From: Bifidobacterium breve
GTDB lineage: Bacteria > Actinomycetota > Actinomycetes > UBA12327
NCBI GenBank assembly: GCA_943332445.1
Contig: CALQPL010000040.1
Location: forward strand, 1-7,802
Direction of reading: 5' to 3'
DNA: 7,802 nucleotides
The position numbers were made by a program, and so were the translations under genes. This document shows positions 6,544-7,802 of this stretch, piece after piece. Below the pieces are notes generated by a model, which worked only from the letters and a program-made list of their open reading frames with translations, had not been told where the DNA came from and ran no database searches. Positions within the stretch are counted from its first letter, which is position 1. Each line of letters opens with the position of its first letter.

Positions 6544-7802
6544 GTGTCCTTCATTGCGGCGCTGAATTCTCGCTCCCGGTTATCCGCGAGTGTCCTTTGT
6601 TTGGGAATCATTGCTTGCTTGCTTTTCCTCTCCGCACCAGCTGCTTTTGCTGCACCGCAGGGGCGTATTTCCGCAGTAGAAGTCAACGGTCAAAAGATGT
6701 CGTTGGTTTTTTCTGCCACCGGGCTTGATGCTGGTCAATCGATTGACCCCGCCTCCATCGTCGTCAGCCAAGGCTCCACCACCCTGCCCTCAACCGCGAA
6801 ACCCATTGGCGCCGCTGGTTCCCAAGCCCCAACGGCGGTCCTGGTCATGGACACCTCAGGCAGCATGGCTGGGCAACGTTTGGTGTCCGCAAAGGCGGCT
6901 GCCCAAACTTTCCTGACCACGGTGCCACCCAGCGCAAAGATTGGCCTGGTCACCTTCGGAACCACTGCGGGTGAGTTGATCAGGCCCACTACCGACCGGC
7001 AAGCAGTGAGCAAAGCGATCAACGAGTTGACCGCAGAAGGCAGCACCGCCCTTTACAACGGCGTCACTGTCGCCACGCAAGCAGTCGGGAAATCTGGTCC
7101 GCGCACCATCGTGATTTTTAGTGATGGCGCAGACACCAGCAGCACCACCTCACTTCTCGACACCAAGGTGGCCGTGAAGCGCAGCGGAGCCATCGTTGAC
7201 GCCGTTTCGCTCGGAACCGAACCCAATCAGATTGCCGCTTTGCAATCTTTGGCGCAAAGCGGTCGCGGTCAGGTCATCAGCACAACAGACGTAAACCAAC
7301 TCACCAGCGCCTTCAGTGCGGCAGCTCGCGACATCGGAAACCAAGTCACCATTGAGGCTCAGATTCCTCAAGAGCTACTAGGAACAGCTGGCAACATCAA
7401 CGTTGTCGGAAATGCTGGTGGCGTCCAAATCAGCGATGCCGTCTTCACCACCATCCCCACCGCGGAAGTCACTGCCGATCCAAACGCAGCGGGCCCGACT
7501 CCCGTCAAGCAATCAACCAGCCTGTTCTCCGGCATCTGGGTGATTGCACTGGCAGCCATCTTGCTCTTTGGTGGCATCGCTTTCCTGCTCATCACGGTGC
7601 TGAACGCGGCATCCTTGCCAAAGCGTCGCCAACCGAACGTTGCACGCCGATTGTCGATTTACACCCTTACCGGACGTGGTCCAAGCGACCGAGGGGCCCG
7701 ATCCGACACCCGCGGTTCTGAAACGGCGAAGGACTTTGCCAACAAGGTCATGGTCAGCCGTGAATTTGACTCGATGATGGGCATGCGCCTTGAGCGCGCT
7801 GG
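6544..7802 (+). CDS. tadB: VWA domain fused to TadB-type pilus platform protein, 3' end outside window
   Basis: The frame is open from GTG 6544 to the window edge (419 complete codons). It lies in the same frame as cpaF, separated from it only by TAA and CCC. Residues 15-36 form a signal-peptide-like helix ending APAAFA before AP, a good cleavage site. A small strand-rich segment (about 40-90) precedes a VWA domain (about 97-265) with a complete metal site: DTSGS (Asp103, Ser105, Ser107), the Thr of GSTALYNG (Thr168) and SDG (Asp194). A second strand-rich stretch (268-308) and a Pro/Ala linker lead to one membrane helix (330-354) and a basic stop-transfer sequence (KRR, 360-362). The following cytoplasmic part ends in REFDSMMGMRLERAG, which resembles the LxRAG segment just before the TadB/GspF helices. 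The TadB assignment rests on this short motif and the position straight after cpaF; the T2SSF domain itself is outside the window. The VWA domain should face outward. Confidence 0.8.
   Translation, partial: MSFIAALNSRSRLSASVLCLGIIACLLFLSAPAAFAAPQGRISAVEVNGQKMSLVFSATGLDAGQSIDPASIVVSQGSTTLPSTAKPIGAAGSQAPTAVLVMDTSGSMAGQRLVSAKAAAQTFLTTVPPSAKIGLVTFGTTAGELIRPTTDRQAVSKAINELTAEGSTALYNGVTVATQAVGKSGPRTIVIFSDGADTSSTTSLLDTKVAVKRSGAIVDAVSLGTEPNQIAALQSLAQSGRGQVISTTDVNQLTSAFSAAARDIGNQVTIEAQIPQELLGTAGNINVVGNAGGVQISDAVFTTIPTAEVTADPNAAGPTPVKQSTSLFSGIWVIALAAILLFGGIAFLLITVLNAASLPKRRQPNVARRLSIYTLTGRGPSDRGARSDTRGSETAKDFANKVMVSREFDSMMGMRLERA

Noticed and set aside
1..7802. Search for tRNA or rRNA genes, CRISPR arrays, insertion sequences, attachment sites and long direct repeats
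   Set aside because: By eye I found none: apart from 136 bases the window is filled by intact protein-coding genes with uniform composition, and no transposase or integrase is present.

Overview
The window is about 7.8 kb of moderately GC-rich DNA, almost entirely coding, with every supported gene on the + strand. Translated proteins look actinobacterial: a long-chain acyl-CoA synthetase of the FadD15 type, a two-gene ABC-2 exporter, and the start of a Tad (tight adherence) / Flp-type pilus cluster in its Gram-positive form (CpaB, CpaE, CpaF, then a TadB-type platform protein carrying an extracellular von Willebrand factor A domain). GC is clearly below that of Streptomyces or mycobacteria, which fits smaller-genome or aquatic Actinomycetota. 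I cannot name a genus from the sequence.

Region 1 (1-3127) is one tightly packed unit. It holds the C-terminal part of an acyl-CoA synthetase (cut by the left edge), an ABC ATPase whose start overlaps the synthetase stop by one base (TAATG), and a 505-residue permease whose GTG start overlaps the ATPase stop by four bases (GTGA). The permease is two homologous six-helix halves fused end to end. The substrate of the exporter is not visible in the sequence.

Region 2 (3128-3263) is the only intergenic gap. An imperfect stem-loop starts right after the permease stop and probably marks the end of the first unit. It is followed by a weak promoter candidate and a perfect 6-bp hairpin in the presumed leader of the next unit.

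Region 3 (3264-7802) is the Tad unit: cpaB (membrane-anchored SAF/RcpC protein), cpaE (ParA/MinD-like ATPase with a degenerate receiver-like N-terminus), cpaF (secretion ATPase) and the first 419 codons of a VWA-TadB fusion that runs off the right edge. Gaps are 2 bp, -4 bp and 3 bp, so the four genes are almost certainly cotranscribed. By analogy with characterised Tad systems, CpaF powers pilus assembly on the TadB/TadC membrane platform, CpaE helps position the machine, and CpaB is an envelope-side assembly component. TadC, a prepilin peptidase, a Flp pilin and TadE/F-like minor pilins are not in the window and would be expected downstream.

The most interesting item is the last gene. An intact MIDAS-bearing VWA domain, led by a signal peptide, is joined through a single membrane helix to the N-terminus of the pilus platform protein. 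This puts a metal-dependent adhesion-type domain directly on the assembly machine.
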